Positions 18,166 through 26,492 of a DNA stretch of 64,000 nucleotides are shown here, one piece after another. Position 1 is the stretch's first letter. Each line of letters opens with the position of its first letter. The stretch spans positions 76,571 through 140,570 of the forward strand of contig JBDNFI010000097.1 in the NCBI GenBank assembly GCA_041689935.1, written 5' to 3'. The position numbers and the translations under genes are program-made. Under the pieces are notes generated by a model. The model searched no databases. It was not told the origin of the DNA and saw only the letters and a program-made list of their open reading frames with translations. This DNA comes from CAXBDP01 sp041689935 (GTDB taxonomy: Bacteria; Bacteroidota; Bacteroidia; Cytophagales; Cyclobacteriaceae).

Positions 18166-18981
18166 ATGGGTAGGGTCATAGTCGTTATCGATAGTTTCGA
18201 AATGTCAAAGAATGTGCTCCGCTTAGCAATGAATGGAATTAAGGAAGGAAGGGAGCATTTATACGTTGGATTACTAATTAATCAGTTTGAAAACTCAACT
18301 GTCAGTAATAGAGAATCTATATCAACCTCCAATTATCAATTTTCACAAACAGAAGAGCGAATTATTCAATTAGGGAATTCCTTTCAAAATGATTTTTTAA
18401 GTGCAGGCATTTCTTCGAAAATATGCTTCGGAGAATGCCTTAATACCAAGCAAATAGTAAAAGAAAGTGCTTTCGCAGATCTACTAGTTATTGATGCCAA
18501 ATCGTTTTCCGATTATTTATTAGAAAAAGAATGTTTTCAACCTTTGCAAGGTGTTTTTGAAAAAGCTCAATGTCCATTATTAGTAATTACAACTAATTTT
18601 CAAGACTTTCACGACATTATAATATTGAAAGAAAGAGAAGAAAAAGTTGTAAAAGCAGTAAAATCCTTTAAAAGCACATTAACCCAAAGTTTAAGAAATG
18701 CAGAAGTGTCTTTAATTGGGAGAGTTCCAAATGAAGAGGAAGAATTTAAAGACGAAAAAAGACTAGTGGATTTTCTGAAACAATCCTTTAAAAATGTAGG
18801 AATAATGCTTTCACCCGATCAACCATTGGAAAAAGTCGCCTTTAGTTTGATTAATAATTCGCAAATGCCTTTAGTAGTGATGTCAGGATTAGATAAGAAT
18901 AGAATCAGAGATTTGATCCTCCCGCTTTTATCTAATCCCAATAAGCGAGATATTTCCTTATACATCGAAAATCCATTTTGA
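18166..18981 (+). CDS. Degenerate UspA-like protein
   Basis: A 271-residue protein beginning 5 bp after the tandem Usp gene, hence the same operon. It keeps the Usp start (VIVVIDSFEMSKNVLRLAM) and overall two-domain length, but the G-x2-G-x9-G-S/T ATP loops are not recognisable in either half. It is probably a diverged, non-ATP-binding Usp paralogue that pairs with its neighbour. The assignment rests on position and the N-terminal pattern, so the fold call is moderately confident. Confidence 0.65.
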   Translation: MGRVIVVIDSFEMSKNVLRLAMNGIKEGREHLYVGLLINQFENSTVSNRESISTSNYQFSQTEERIIQLGNSFQNDFLSAGISSKICFGECLNTKQIVKESAFADLLVIDAKSFSDYLLEKECFQPLQGVFEKAQCPLLVITTNFQDFHDIIILKEREEKVVKAVKSFKSTLTQSLRNAEVSLIGRVPNEEEEFKDEKRLVDFLKQSFKNVGIMLSPDQPLEKVAFSLINNSQMPLVVMSGLDKNRIRDLILPLLSNPNKRDISLYIENPF

Positions 18982-19011
18982 TTTTTAGGCTTTTTGCTTT
19001 AATATTTGTCT

Positions 19012-19362
19012 ATGGCAAAAAAGAACGACTGGAAAAAGCGGGAGGGTGTGGTTTTTTCTATCAATCCAGATTTTGAATATCAAAAGGACAACGATTCTCC
19101 ATTTGCATCATTGGCCTCTTCAACCCAAGATTTTCGTGTGCAATTAGACAAAAAATCTCGTGGAGGCAAAAAAGTGACACTCATCACAGGATATAAAGGC
19201 AACCCATTGGAATTGCAGATTCTTGCAAAAGAACTAAAGTCAGCTTGTGGAGTAGGAGGGAGCGCAAAGGAAAACGAAATCCTTATTCAAGGAGATTTTC
19301 GTGATAAGGTGCTCGAACTCCTACATGCTAGAGGCTATAAAGCCAAAAAAGCAGGAGGCTGA
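19012..19362 (+). CDS. SUI1/eIF1-family translation factor (YciH-like)
   Basis: A 116-residue basic protein with the SUI1 fold in its C-terminal two thirds: RGGKKVTLITGY, then LAKELKSACGVGGS, then IQGDFRDKVLELL. Bacterial SUI1 proteins (YciH) affect initiation fidelity; the ribosome is the expected partner. A TTG two codons upstream (19006) is in frame, but the ATG at 19012 is preferred and gives MAKKNDW. It is convergent with the DsbA-like gene, with 1 bp between the stop codons. Confidence 0.92.
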   Translation: MAKKNDWKKREGVVFSINPDFEYQKDNDSPFASLASSTQDFRVQLDKKSRGGKKVTLITGYKGNPLELQILAKELKSACGVGGSAKENEILIQGDFRDKVLELLHARGYKAKKAGG

Positions 19363-19363
19363 T

Positions 19364-20011
19364 TTAGCTTTTAGGCGGTTCAGATAGAATACTTTCTATC
19401 GTTTGGCTGAGATGCTCATAATCAGTATATCCTCGGGCAGCCATAAAAAGTTGGTCTCCGCGATCTACTATTACCGCTGGAAAGCCATTGATTCCCCAAT
19501 TTTCAATTAACTGAAATTCCTCAGAAGCCTTGTGTGCAGATTCATCTGTTTGCATTGCATCTAAGAAATAGGCTTTTTCTATACCAAACTTCCTTACTAT
19601 TTCAGCCATGCCGTCTATATCTTGAGGAGCCATTCCTTCAAAATAAATAGCTTTTTGCAAGGCTGCTGCGAATTCAATTTGCCTTTCAGGTTGCATCCTT
19701 TTGAGGATGGCCATCGCTTTTGCTGCTGGAATAGAATCGAAAATTGGGCTTTCTTCACTATTTAGATTTTGGAGAAAAGTCTCTCCAAATTTCACACCCG
19801 ATGTCTGCTCTACTTGCTTGTAGGCTTCTTTTATGTAGGGGGCTACTAAGGCAATTGGCCCTACTCTAGTGCCACGAACCATCCCTCCAGAGAGTACCTC
19901 AAAGGTAAATTTATCCGAATTTTCTTTCGCAAACTTTTGAATTACAGGAGAAAATCCATAACACCAGCCACAGAGTGCGTCGTAAGCATAATATATTTTT
20001 GACTTCGCCAT
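19364..20011 (-). CDS. DsbA-family thioredoxin-like protein (FrnE type)
   Basis: A 215-residue protein with a thioredoxin fold and inserted helical domain. The redox motif is CGWC at about residues 14-17 (DALCGWCYGF), and the cis-proline region is NGFPAVIVD near 174. No signal peptide is visible, so it is cytoplasmic, as for FrnE-like members and unlike periplasmic DsbA. Roles reported for the family range from disulfide isomerisation to oxidative-stress tolerance. It is transcribed alone; its 5' side faces the his leader region. Confidence 0.87.
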   Translation of the reverse strand: MAKSKIYYAYDALCGWCYGFSPVIQKFAKENSDKFTFEVLSGGMVRGTRVGPIALVAPYIKEAYKQVEQTSGVKFGETFLQNLNSEESPIFDSIPAAKAMAILKRMQPERQIEFAAALQKAIYFEGMAPQDIDGMAEIVRKFGIEKAYFLDAMQTDESAHKASEEFQLIENWGINGFPAVIVDRGDQLFMAARGYTDYEHLSQTIESILSEPPKS

Positions 20012-20156
20012 TTTAGTAATTTTAAATCTTCGAACATTGTCCCTTTATTTTAGGTTCAGTTTCGGTATTTATACCGGTAGACTAATCATTTCCTTACTGT
20101 TCATCAGTTAGTAATAATTGTGGTAATAAATTTCTTTTCTCTTACATCAAAAGCTA

Positions 20157-20164
20157 TATCTTTG
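20157..20164 (+). promoter_or_regulatory. -7 box of the his operon
   Basis: TATCTTTG is an exact TAnnTTTG match, ending 13 nt before the leader-peptide ATG. The upstream element is poor (TTTC about 22 nt away). Confidence 0.55.
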
Positions 20165-20177
20165 TAATATTAAAAAT

Positions 20178-20240
20178 ATGCGCTACGCTAGTTTCTATAC
20201 TCCACAGCACCACATTCATCATTCCTCTTCCGAGGAATAA
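20178..20240 (+). CDS. hisL: His operon leader peptide (histidine-rich)
   Basis: A 20-codon ORF, MRYASFYTPQHHIHHSSSEE, with four His codons within five (residues 11, 12, 14, 15), placed between the -7 box and hisG. This is the hallmark of attenuation by charged His-tRNA supply as described for proteobacterial his operons. Two pairings are visible: ATTCCTC/GAGGAAT (20221-20227 with 20232-20238), which covers the end of the leader ORF, and TGCGCT/AGCGCA (20179-20184 with 20240-20245), which would close a larger loop around the His codons. A U-rich run lies at 20271-20284, but I see no strong terminator stem directly before it. Confidence 0.75.
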   Translation: MRYASFYTPQHHIHHSSSEE

Positions 20241-20308
20241 GCGCACCATATTACCCAATTTCAACCTGATTTTTTTTGATTTTTCAAAAGAGCAACAAAA
20301 CCTTTGTT

Positions 20309-21169
20309 ATGTCTAATATATTAAGAGTAGCTATTCAAAAATCTGGCAGATTGAGTGATGATTCCTTAAAATTGATTAAAGAATGCGGAATCAAATTCAA
20401 TAATGGTACAGGTAAATTAAAATCAGTTTCCACTAATTTCCCAATGGAATTCCTCTTTTTGAGAGACGACGATATACCTGGCTATGTCGCTGATGGCGTG
20501 GCAGATATTGGTATAGTTGGTGAAAATGTACTGGTAGAGAAAAAACAAGAAGTTACTTTAGAAAAGAAACTAGGCTTCTCCAAATGCAGACTTTCATTGG
20601 CTGTGCCAAAAGGTGAAGAATACAAGGGTGTCGAATACTTCAATGGTAAAAAAATCGCAACTTCATATCCTGTGATTTTACAAAAGTATCTAGATAGCAA
20701 ATCTGTAGAGGCTGAAATACATGAAATTAGCGGTTCGGTAGAAATTGCCCCCGGAATTGGCTTGGCAGATGGCATTTGCGATATTGTAAGTTCTGGAAGT
20801 ACATTATTCACTAATGGCTTGAAAGAGGTGGAAGTGATTTTTCCCTCAGAGGCAGTATTGATTGCCAACAAGGATTTGTCTGAGGAAAAGCAACGAACAC
20901 TTCATAAATGGCTTTTCAGAATTGATTCTGTTTTAGAAGCTGCTAACAAGAAATATATTTTGTTAAATGCACCAAACGATTCGATCGATAAAATTATTTC
21001 CCTATTGCCAGGTATGAAAAGTCCAACCATTTTGCCGTTGGCCGAAAAAGGTTGGAGTAGCTTACATTCTGTTATCAACGAAGATGAGTTTTGGGAAGTA
21101 ATTGAACAACTCAAAGAAGTTGGTGCCCAAGGAATACTTGTAGTCCCTATTGAAAAAATGATCCGCTAA
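20309..21169 (+). CDS. hisG: ATP phosphoribosyltransferase, long form
   Basis: The first enzyme of histidine synthesis (ATP plus PRPP to phosphoribosyl-ATP). The 286-residue length and C-terminal ACT-like domain (about 215-286, ending GILVVPIEKMIR) mark the long, hexameric, feedback-inhibited form that needs no HisZ. Catalytic-domain landmarks are LRVAIQKSGRL at the start, GIVGENVL, and the PRPP loop DIVSSGSTLFTNGL. The in-frame TTG at 20276 would add an AT-rich stretch that belongs to the leader, so the ATG at 20309 is used. It heads hisGDCB. Confidence 0.96.
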   Translation: MSNILRVAIQKSGRLSDDSLKLIKECGIKFNNGTGKLKSVSTNFPMEFLFLRDDDIPGYVADGVADIGIVGENVLVEKKQEVTLEKKLGFSKCRLSLAVPKGEEYKGVEYFNGKKIATSYPVILQKYLDSKSVEAEIHEISGSVEIAPGIGLADGICDIVSSGSTLFTNGLKEVEVIFPSEAVLIANKDLSEEKQRTLHKWLFRIDSVLEAANKKYILLNAPNDSIDKIISLLPGMKSPTILPLAEKGWSSLHSVINEDEFWEVIEQLKEVGAQGILVVPIEKMIR

Positions 21170-21174
21170 ATAAA

Positions 21175-22473
21175 ATGAACATATACAAAAATCCTCCGAA
21201 GCATACATGGGAGAGTATATTGGCTCGACCTGTTATTGATTTTAAGCAAATTCGCAAAATCGTAAAACCTATTCTCAATAAAGTTTTGGAAAAGGGAGAC
21301 AAAGCAATTTTTAAATTTGCCGCAGAATACGACCACGTAGAATTAAATGCCTTGGAAGTATCGGAAATTGAAATAGCTGATGCCCAAAAAAAGGTAGATA
21401 CTAAATTGAAGCAAGCTATCGCGGTTGCCATTTCTAATATTGAGAGTTTTCATACCGCACAAGTCCAAGGTGAATTGATCATGGAAACCATGCCTGGCGT
21501 CGAATGCAGAAGGAAATCCTTACCAATTCCCAGTGTGGGATTATATATTCCAGGAGGTACTGCACCGCTTTTCTCCACGGTATTAATGTTGGCCATTCCG
21601 GCTCGAATCGCAGGTTGTAAGCAAGTGATCATGTGTACCCCGCCAGACAGGCAAGGAAACATTCACCCTGCAATTTTGTATGCAGCCTCTCAAGTAGGTG
21701 TCCAAAGGATATTCAAAGTCGGTGGAGCACAAGCGATAGCAGCCATGGCTTTTGGCACGGAAACGATTCCAAAAGTGGATAAAATATTTGGTCCAGGAAA
21801 TCAATACGTGACCATGGCCAAGCAATTGGTGAGTGCGAGAGGCATTGCGATAGACATGCCAGCTGGCCCATCAGAAGTAGCTGTGATGGCCGATGATACC
21901 GCAGTACCTGCTTTTGTGGCAGCAGATTTACTTTCGCAGGCCGAGCATGGACGCGATAGCCAAGTAATTTTAGTTTCTACCTCAGAAGCAATAATAAATG
22001 AAACGATCCTAGAAGTTGAGAAGCAATTAGAAAAACTCCCGAGAAAGGAAATAGCTGTAAAATCATTGGAGGCAAGCAGATTCATTTTGGTGAAGGATGA
22101 CCAAACGGCCATTAATATTTTGAATGAATATGCAGCCGAGCATTTGATTTTATCCGTCCAAAATGCTGAGGAAGTTGCGTTGAAAATTGAAAGTGCAGGA
22201 TCAATTTTCATGGGTAATTTCACGCCTGAATCAGCGGGCGATTATGCATCAGGCACGAATCACACCTTACCAACCAATGGCTTTGCAAAAGCTTGGAGCG
22301 GAGTTTCGCTTGATTCATTTGTGAAGAAAGTTACGTATCAAAAAATTTCGGCGGAAGGATTAAAAGCATTAGGCCCAACCATAGAAATAATGGCCAAAGC
22401 AGAAATGCTGCAAGCCCACAAAGAAGCCGTGAGTATTCGCTTAAAATACTTGAAGAAAAATGGCCGATCTTAA
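21175..22473 (+). CDS. hisD: Histidinol dehydrogenase
   Basis: A 432-residue zinc enzyme catalysing the last two steps of histidine synthesis (histidinol to histidine with 2 NAD+). Visible motifs are PGGTAPLFSTVLML, GGAQAIAAMAFGTE, FGPGNQYVTMAKQLV, the AGPSEVAV segment, and SQAEHG with the zinc-ligand region. It starts 5 bp after hisG, and its last 14 bp overlap the start of hisC in another frame, so the genes are tightly coupled. Confidence 0.97.
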   Translation: MNIYKNPPKHTWESILARPVIDFKQIRKIVKPILNKVLEKGDKAIFKFAAEYDHVELNALEVSEIEIADAQKKVDTKLKQAIAVAISNIESFHTAQVQGELIMETMPGVECRRKSLPIPSVGLYIPGGTAPLFSTVLMLAIPARIAGCKQVIMCTPPDRQGNIHPAILYAASQVGVQRIFKVGGAQAIAAMAFGTETIPKVDKIFGPGNQYVTMAKQLVSARGIAIDMPAGPSEVAVMADDTAVPAFVAADLLSQAEHGRDSQVILVSTSEAIINETILEVEKQLEKLPRKEIAVKSLEASRFILVKDDQTAINILNEYAAEHLILSVQNAEEVALKIESAGSIFMGNFTPESAGDYASGTNHTLPTNGFAKAWSGVSLDSFVKKVTYQKISAEGLKALGPTIEIMAKAEMLQAHKEAVSIRLKYLKKNGRS

Positions 22474-23506
22474 AAGTCTCGTACGTCCACACTTATTGAA
22501 TATCAAGCCCTATTCATCGGCACGCGACGAGTATTCGGGCAAGGTGGGTATATTCTTAGATGCAAATGAAAATCCATTCGAAAGAAAAGATTTTCCTGGA
22601 GTCAATCGTTATCCGGATCCCTATCAATATGAAGTGAAAAAGCTGCTATCAGAATTGAAAGCTGTTCCTCCACAGCAAATCTTTTTAGGCAACGGCAGTG
22701 ATGAAGTAATCGACTTACTCATAAGGGCATTTTGTGAACCCGGAAAGGAAGGCATTGTTATCCTCCCGCCTACGTATGGCATGTACGAAGTGTCAGCTTC
22801 CATTCATAACGTGGGTATCAAGAAGATTCAATTGACAGATAATTTTCAATTAGATGTAGAATGTATTTTATCTCAAGTGGATAAAAAGGATAAAATCTTA
22901 TTTATCTGTTCTCCCAACAATCCATCAGGGAATTTGCTAGATAAAAAGGATATACTGGAATTGGCGGGAGGATTTGAAGGAATCATTGTGATAGATGAAG
23001 CCTATATCGATTTTGCAGCTGAAGGATCTAGCTTGGTAGCAGAATTGGGCAACTATCCAAATATGCTTGTGATGCAAACCCTAAGCAAAGCATGGGGCTT
23101 TGCAGGCTTACGAATGGGCTTAGCCTTTGCGTCGGTGGAGATGATTGCCCTGTTAAATAAAATAAAGCCACCTTACAACATCAATTTTCTAAGCCAGCAG
23201 GCTGCTATTGAAGGGCTGAAACACGGAGATCAAGTAATAGAATGGGTGAAAATACTTAATAAGGAGAGAGAAAATCTTGCTCTCGATTTGTCCTCCCTAT
23301 ATTTTGTGGAGAAAGTGTACCCTTCGGATGCGAATTTCATTTTGGTGAAAATGAAAAATGCCAGAGAAGTGTATGAGCAATTGCTCGAAAAACTGATCAT
23401 AGTGAGAGATCGCTCTAAAGTGGTTCTCTGCGATAATGCTCTTCGTATTTCTGTGGGCACTACTGAGGAAAATCAAAAACTATTAGAAGCCTTAAAAAAC
23501 TTTTAA
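22460..23506 (+). CDS. hisC: Histidinol-phosphate aminotransferase
   Basis: A fold-type I PLP enzyme of 348 residues, converting imidazole-acetol phosphate to histidinol phosphate. Landmarks are DANENPF near the start, LGNGSDEVIDLLIRAF, SPNNPSGN, IVIDEAYIDFA, and the PLP lysine in TLSKAWGFAGLRMG. Its start lies inside the end of hisD (14-bp overlap). It carries one octamer in each orientation (22762, 22964). hisB follows after 4 bp. Confidence 0.97.
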   Translation: MADLKSLVRPHLLNIKPYSSARDEYSGKVGIFLDANENPFERKDFPGVNRYPDPYQYEVKKLLSELKAVPPQQIFLGNGSDEVIDLLIRAFCEPGKEGIVILPPTYGMYEVSASIHNVGIKKIQLTDNFQLDVECILSQVDKKDKILFICSPNNPSGNLLDKKDILELAGGFEGIIVIDEAYIDFAAEGSSLVAELGNYPNMLVMQTLSKAWGFAGLRMGLAFASVEMIALLNKIKPPYNINFLSQQAAIEGLKHGDQVIEWVKILNKERENLALDLSSLYFVEKVYPSDANFILVKMKNAREVYEQLLEKLIIVRDRSKVVLCDNALRISVGTTEENQKLLEALKNF

Positions 23507-23510
23507 ATCC

Positions 23511-24605
23511 ATGCGTAAAATTTTATTTATCGATAGAGATGGCACCATTATTAAAGAGCCACCCACTGATTTTCAAGTAGATTCATTGGAAAAGCTGGAG
23601 TTTTATCCTGGAGCCATTTCCAACCTTCGTAAAATTGCAGAAGAGCTTGCTTTCGAATTAGTAATGGTGACGAATCAAGATGGTTTAGGGACAGATTCTT
23701 TTCCAGAAAATACCTTTTGGCCTGCTCAAAATAAGATGCTGGAAACGCTTAAAGGCGAGGGAATTATTTTCTCTAGTATCTTGATCGATCGCACATTTGA
23801 GCATGAAAACGCGCCTACGCGAAAGCCAAGAATGGGAATGCTTCAAGAATATATGGACGGATCTATCGATTTGGCAAATAGCTACGTAATCGGCGATAGA
23901 GGTACGGATGTTCAATTAGCGCAGAATTTAAGCTGTGAGGCCATATTTATTGGCGAGAATAATACTGATGCGGCATTGAATACTTGGAGTTGGGATGTGA
24001 TTTACGATTTTCTGAAAAATCCAGCTCGCAAAGCAAGCATCCATCGCAAAACGAAAGAAACTGATATTAAAATCTCCCTCAATTTGGACGGGACAGGTAT
24101 AGGGAAAATCTCAACTGGTTTACATTTCTTCGATCACATGCTTGACCAACTGGCAAAACACGGCGGTATCGATTTAGAAATTGAAGTAAAGGGCGATCTG
24201 CATGTGGATGAGCATCATACCATCGAAGACACTGCCTTGGCTTTAGGAGAAGTGATGTATAAGGCACTTGGAAATAAAATGGGTATTTACCGATATGGAT
24301 TTTTGTTGCCTATGGATGAAGCATTGGCGCAGGTTGCCATTGATTTCGGCGGGAGACCATGGCTTGTTTGGGATGCCGACTTCAAACGCGAAAAAGTAGG
24401 CGATATGCCAACAGAGATGTTTAAGCATTTCTTCAAATCCTTTAGTGATACTTCATTAAGTAATCTCAATATCAAGGTGGAAGGTGAAAATGAACATCAT
24501 AAGATTGAGTCCGTATTCAAAGCTTGGGCTCGGGCTATACGCATGGCTGTGAAAAGGGATAAAGATTTGGCAAATGTGCTACCATCTACAAAGGGAACCT
24601 TATAG
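23511..24605 (+). CDS. hisB: Bifunctional histidinol-phosphatase / imidazoleglycerol-phosphate dehydratase
   Basis: A 364-residue fused enzyme like E. coli HisB. Residues 1-165 are a HAD phosphatase (FIDRDGTI nucleophile, MVTNQDG, RKPRMG, VIGDRGTD). Residues 175-364 are the Mn-dependent dehydratase with HFFDHMLDQ, DEHHTIEDTALALGE and EHHKIESVFKAWARA. The Cys-His zinc loop of E. coli HisB-N is replaced by a Cys-free DRTFEHENAPTRKP segment. It ends the cluster. hisH, hisA, hisF and hisI do not follow, so they must lie elsewhere in the genome. No clear terminator was seen. Confidence 0.96.
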   Translation: MRKILFIDRDGTIIKEPPTDFQVDSLEKLEFYPGAISNLRKIAEELAFELVMVTNQDGLGTDSFPENTFWPAQNKMLETLKGEGIIFSSILIDRTFEHENAPTRKPRMGMLQEYMDGSIDLANSYVIGDRGTDVQLAQNLSCEAIFIGENNTDAALNTWSWDVIYDFLKNPARKASIHRKTKETDIKISLNLDGTGIGKISTGLHFFDHMLDQLAKHGGIDLEIEVKGDLHVDEHHTIEDTALALGEVMYKALGNKMGIYRYGFLLPMDEALAQVAIDFGGRPWLVWDADFKREKVGDMPTEMFKHFFKSFSDTSLSNLNIKVEGENEHHKIESVFKAWARAIRMAVKRDKDLANVLPSTKGTL

Positions 24606-24698
24606 GGTTCGCAGGGTGAGTTTAAAGATCATTACAGCTTATTTTAGTTGCTTCGAATGTCTTTGTCTTACAAGTAGAATTGAGGACAGAATTATTGT

Positions 24699-25370
24699 CT
24701 ATTCCTTATCGAGTCCGAAGAACTCCAAATCATGTAGGCGAATAACTTTTCTTGAATAGTTGAGAAGATTTTGATTTCTCCATTGGTTCAAGGTTACAGA
24801 AATAGTTTGGCGAGAGGAATTTAGTAGTTGGGCGATTTCCTGATGGGACAGGTGATTTTGAATTAGATAGTCATCTGTTTTCTTTGATCCAAACTCCAAC
24901 GCGTACCTTTTATAGAACTCCTTTAACCTTGTTTTAATGTCTAGGGCGATGTTGTTCAAGTAGCGATCTTCTAATTTTTGGGCTTTGCTTCTAAATACGT
25001 TATTAAAAAACATGCTCATGCTGTGATCTGTATCGTAGAAGTTTTGCACATCTTCGTGTTGGATATAAATCGCCATGCTTTTAGTCATAGCTCTTGCGGC
25101 ATTTTGAAATTCCGCATTCACTCGCTTTACGGTTCCTAAAACATCGCCTCGTTTGAGTAGATCTAAAAAAAAGTCATCCCCATTTTTTTGGACTGCAAAT
25201 GATTTCACAATACCATAGGTAATAAATATCAATCCAACTTCTAGTAATTCCTCACTAATTATTTGATTTGCCTCAAATTGGATTTGTCGTCCACCTTTCT
25301 GGAGGAGAATTTCTAGGATAAAATCCTGATGCGTATTAGGCCTTAGTGGGAGAGGAGAGCTGATAAACAA
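24699..25370 (-). CDS. Crp/Fnr-family transcriptional regulator
   Basis: A 223-residue protein with a cNMP-binding-like domain (about 20-130; weakly conserved glycines, GDVLGTV) and a C-terminal Crp-type winged HTH where HQEIAQLLNSSRQTISVTLNQW is the recognition region. It has no cysteines suggesting Fe-S sensing, unlike the paralogue at 16431. The ligand is unknown. It is convergent with hisB (93 bp between stops) and divided from the next gene on the same strand by a terminator, so it is transcribed alone. Confidence 0.88.
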   Translation of the reverse strand: MFISSPLPLRPNTHQDFILEILLQKGGRQIQFEANQIISEELLEVGLIFITYGIVKSFAVQKNGDDFFLDLLKRGDVLGTVKRVNAEFQNAARAMTKSMAIYIQHEDVQNFYDTDHSMSMFFNNVFRSKAQKLEDRYLNNIALDIKTRLKEFYKRYALEFGSKKTDDYLIQNHLSHQEIAQLLNSSRQTISVTLNQWRNQNLLNYSRKVIRLHDLEFFGLDKE

Positions 25371-25451
25371 GGATGCTGATTTTGTTTATCAAAAATGAGA
25401 ATTTCATCTTTCTCTTTGGTTAAGGATAGGTTAAGGTTTGGTTAATTCTCA

Positions 25452-25505
25452 AATAAAAAATGTAGAATGATCAGCGCAAGAAATCTCTTTCTGGCACTGA
25501 TCATT
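25452..25505 (-). terminator. Terminator after the enoyl-CoA hydratase gene
   Basis: Long hairpin: AATGATCAG / CTGATCATT (25466-25474 with 25497-25505) plus an inner AGAAA / TTTCT stem. On the minus strand it is followed by a T-rich tract, 16 bp past the stop at 25521. Confidence 0.75.
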
Positions 25506-25520
25506 TCGAGCGCTAAGGTA

Positions 25521-26294
25521 TTATTTACCTTTAAAATCAGGTGCTCTTTTTTCTACAAAAGCATTCATTCCTTCTTTTTGGTCTTCTGCTGAAAAGAGCA
25601 TGTAAAAGTTCTTCCGCTCAAAGTGCAGTCCTTCTTCCAAATGTGTTTCGAAAGCGCGTTTCACACTTTCTTTCGCCATTTGTGTAGCTATTGGCGACAT
25701 GGAAGCTACACTTTTGGCTAATTTCACTGCTTCCTCCATATATACCTCCACTGGCACTACTTTATTCACCAGCCCATAGGTTTTTGCTTCTTCTCCAGAA
25801 ATAAACATCCCGGTCAATACCATTTCCATAGCTCTGGCTTTGCCTATTGCTCTTGTAAGTCTTTGAGTTCCTCCTGCTCCAGGCATTACTCCGATTTTGA
25901 TTTCAGGCTGGCCAAATTGAGCAGTTTCGGAGGCTACAATCATATCGCAGCTCATGGCAAGTTCGCAACCACCACCTAAGGCAAATCCCGATACTGCAGC
26001 GATGATTGGTTTGCGGGTTTTATTTATTTGATCCCAAGTACTAAACTGATCTGTTTTCCACATATCAATGGTGCTTTTTCCTGCCATTTGTTTGATATCC
26101 GCACCAGCAGCAAATGCACGTTCGTTGCCAGTAATAATTATGGCTCTCACTTCTTCATCTTGATCCAATGCCTTTAGCGCATCTCGGATTTCACCCATCA
26201 ACTCCAGATTGAGGGCATTCAATTCCTTTGGCCTATTGAGTTGGATAAGAGCAATGTGTTTTTGATATTCAGGTGTTACGATTATGTATTGCAT
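25521..26294 (-). CDS. Enoyl-CoA hydratase
   Basis: A 257-residue crotonase-fold enzyme hydrating trans-2-enoyl-CoA. The oxyanion-hole segments are AFAAGADIKQM (about 60-70) and ALGGGCELAMSCD (about 105-117). The two catalytic glutamates are in GCELAM and QPEIKIGVMPGAGGTQRL. The length is that of a monofunctional short-chain hydratase (FadB'/PaaF/Crt type), and the chain-length preference is not readable. It is a single gene, but it belongs functionally with the thiolase at 39122 and perhaps IcmF in acyl-CoA metabolism. Confidence 0.93.
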   Translation of the reverse strand: MQYIIVTPEYQKHIALIQLNRPKELNALNLELMGEIRDALKALDQDEEVRAIIITGNERAFAAGADIKQMAGKSTIDMWKTDQFSTWDQINKTRKPIIAAVSGFALGGGCELAMSCDMIVASETAQFGQPEIKIGVMPGAGGTQRLTRAIGKARAMEMVLTGMFISGEEAKTYGLVNKVVPVEVYMEEAVKLAKSVASMSPIATQMAKESVKRAFETHLEEGLHFERKNFYMLFSAEDQKEGMNAFVEKRAPDFKGK

Positions 26295-26492
26295 AGTTAT
26301 TTTTATTTCAGCTTGAAACTACAAAATGCCTTTCACTTTTTCGAGCTTTTTGCGTAAATCCACAGTTCGGTAAGTAGATTTGCGGTTTCGGTAAGATTAA
26401 ATTTTAGTCCCAAGTATCCTCCCGCATATTTGATTCATCAATTCGACAATCAAATTTTTAAAAATAATTTAACCAACTAATCAATTTCAATT

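Noticed and set aside
20265..20290. U-rich run before hisG as an intrinsic terminator
   Set aside because: The only adjacent hairpin (TTTTGA / TCAAAA) is A-T only and too weak; recorded as part of an unclear leader instead.
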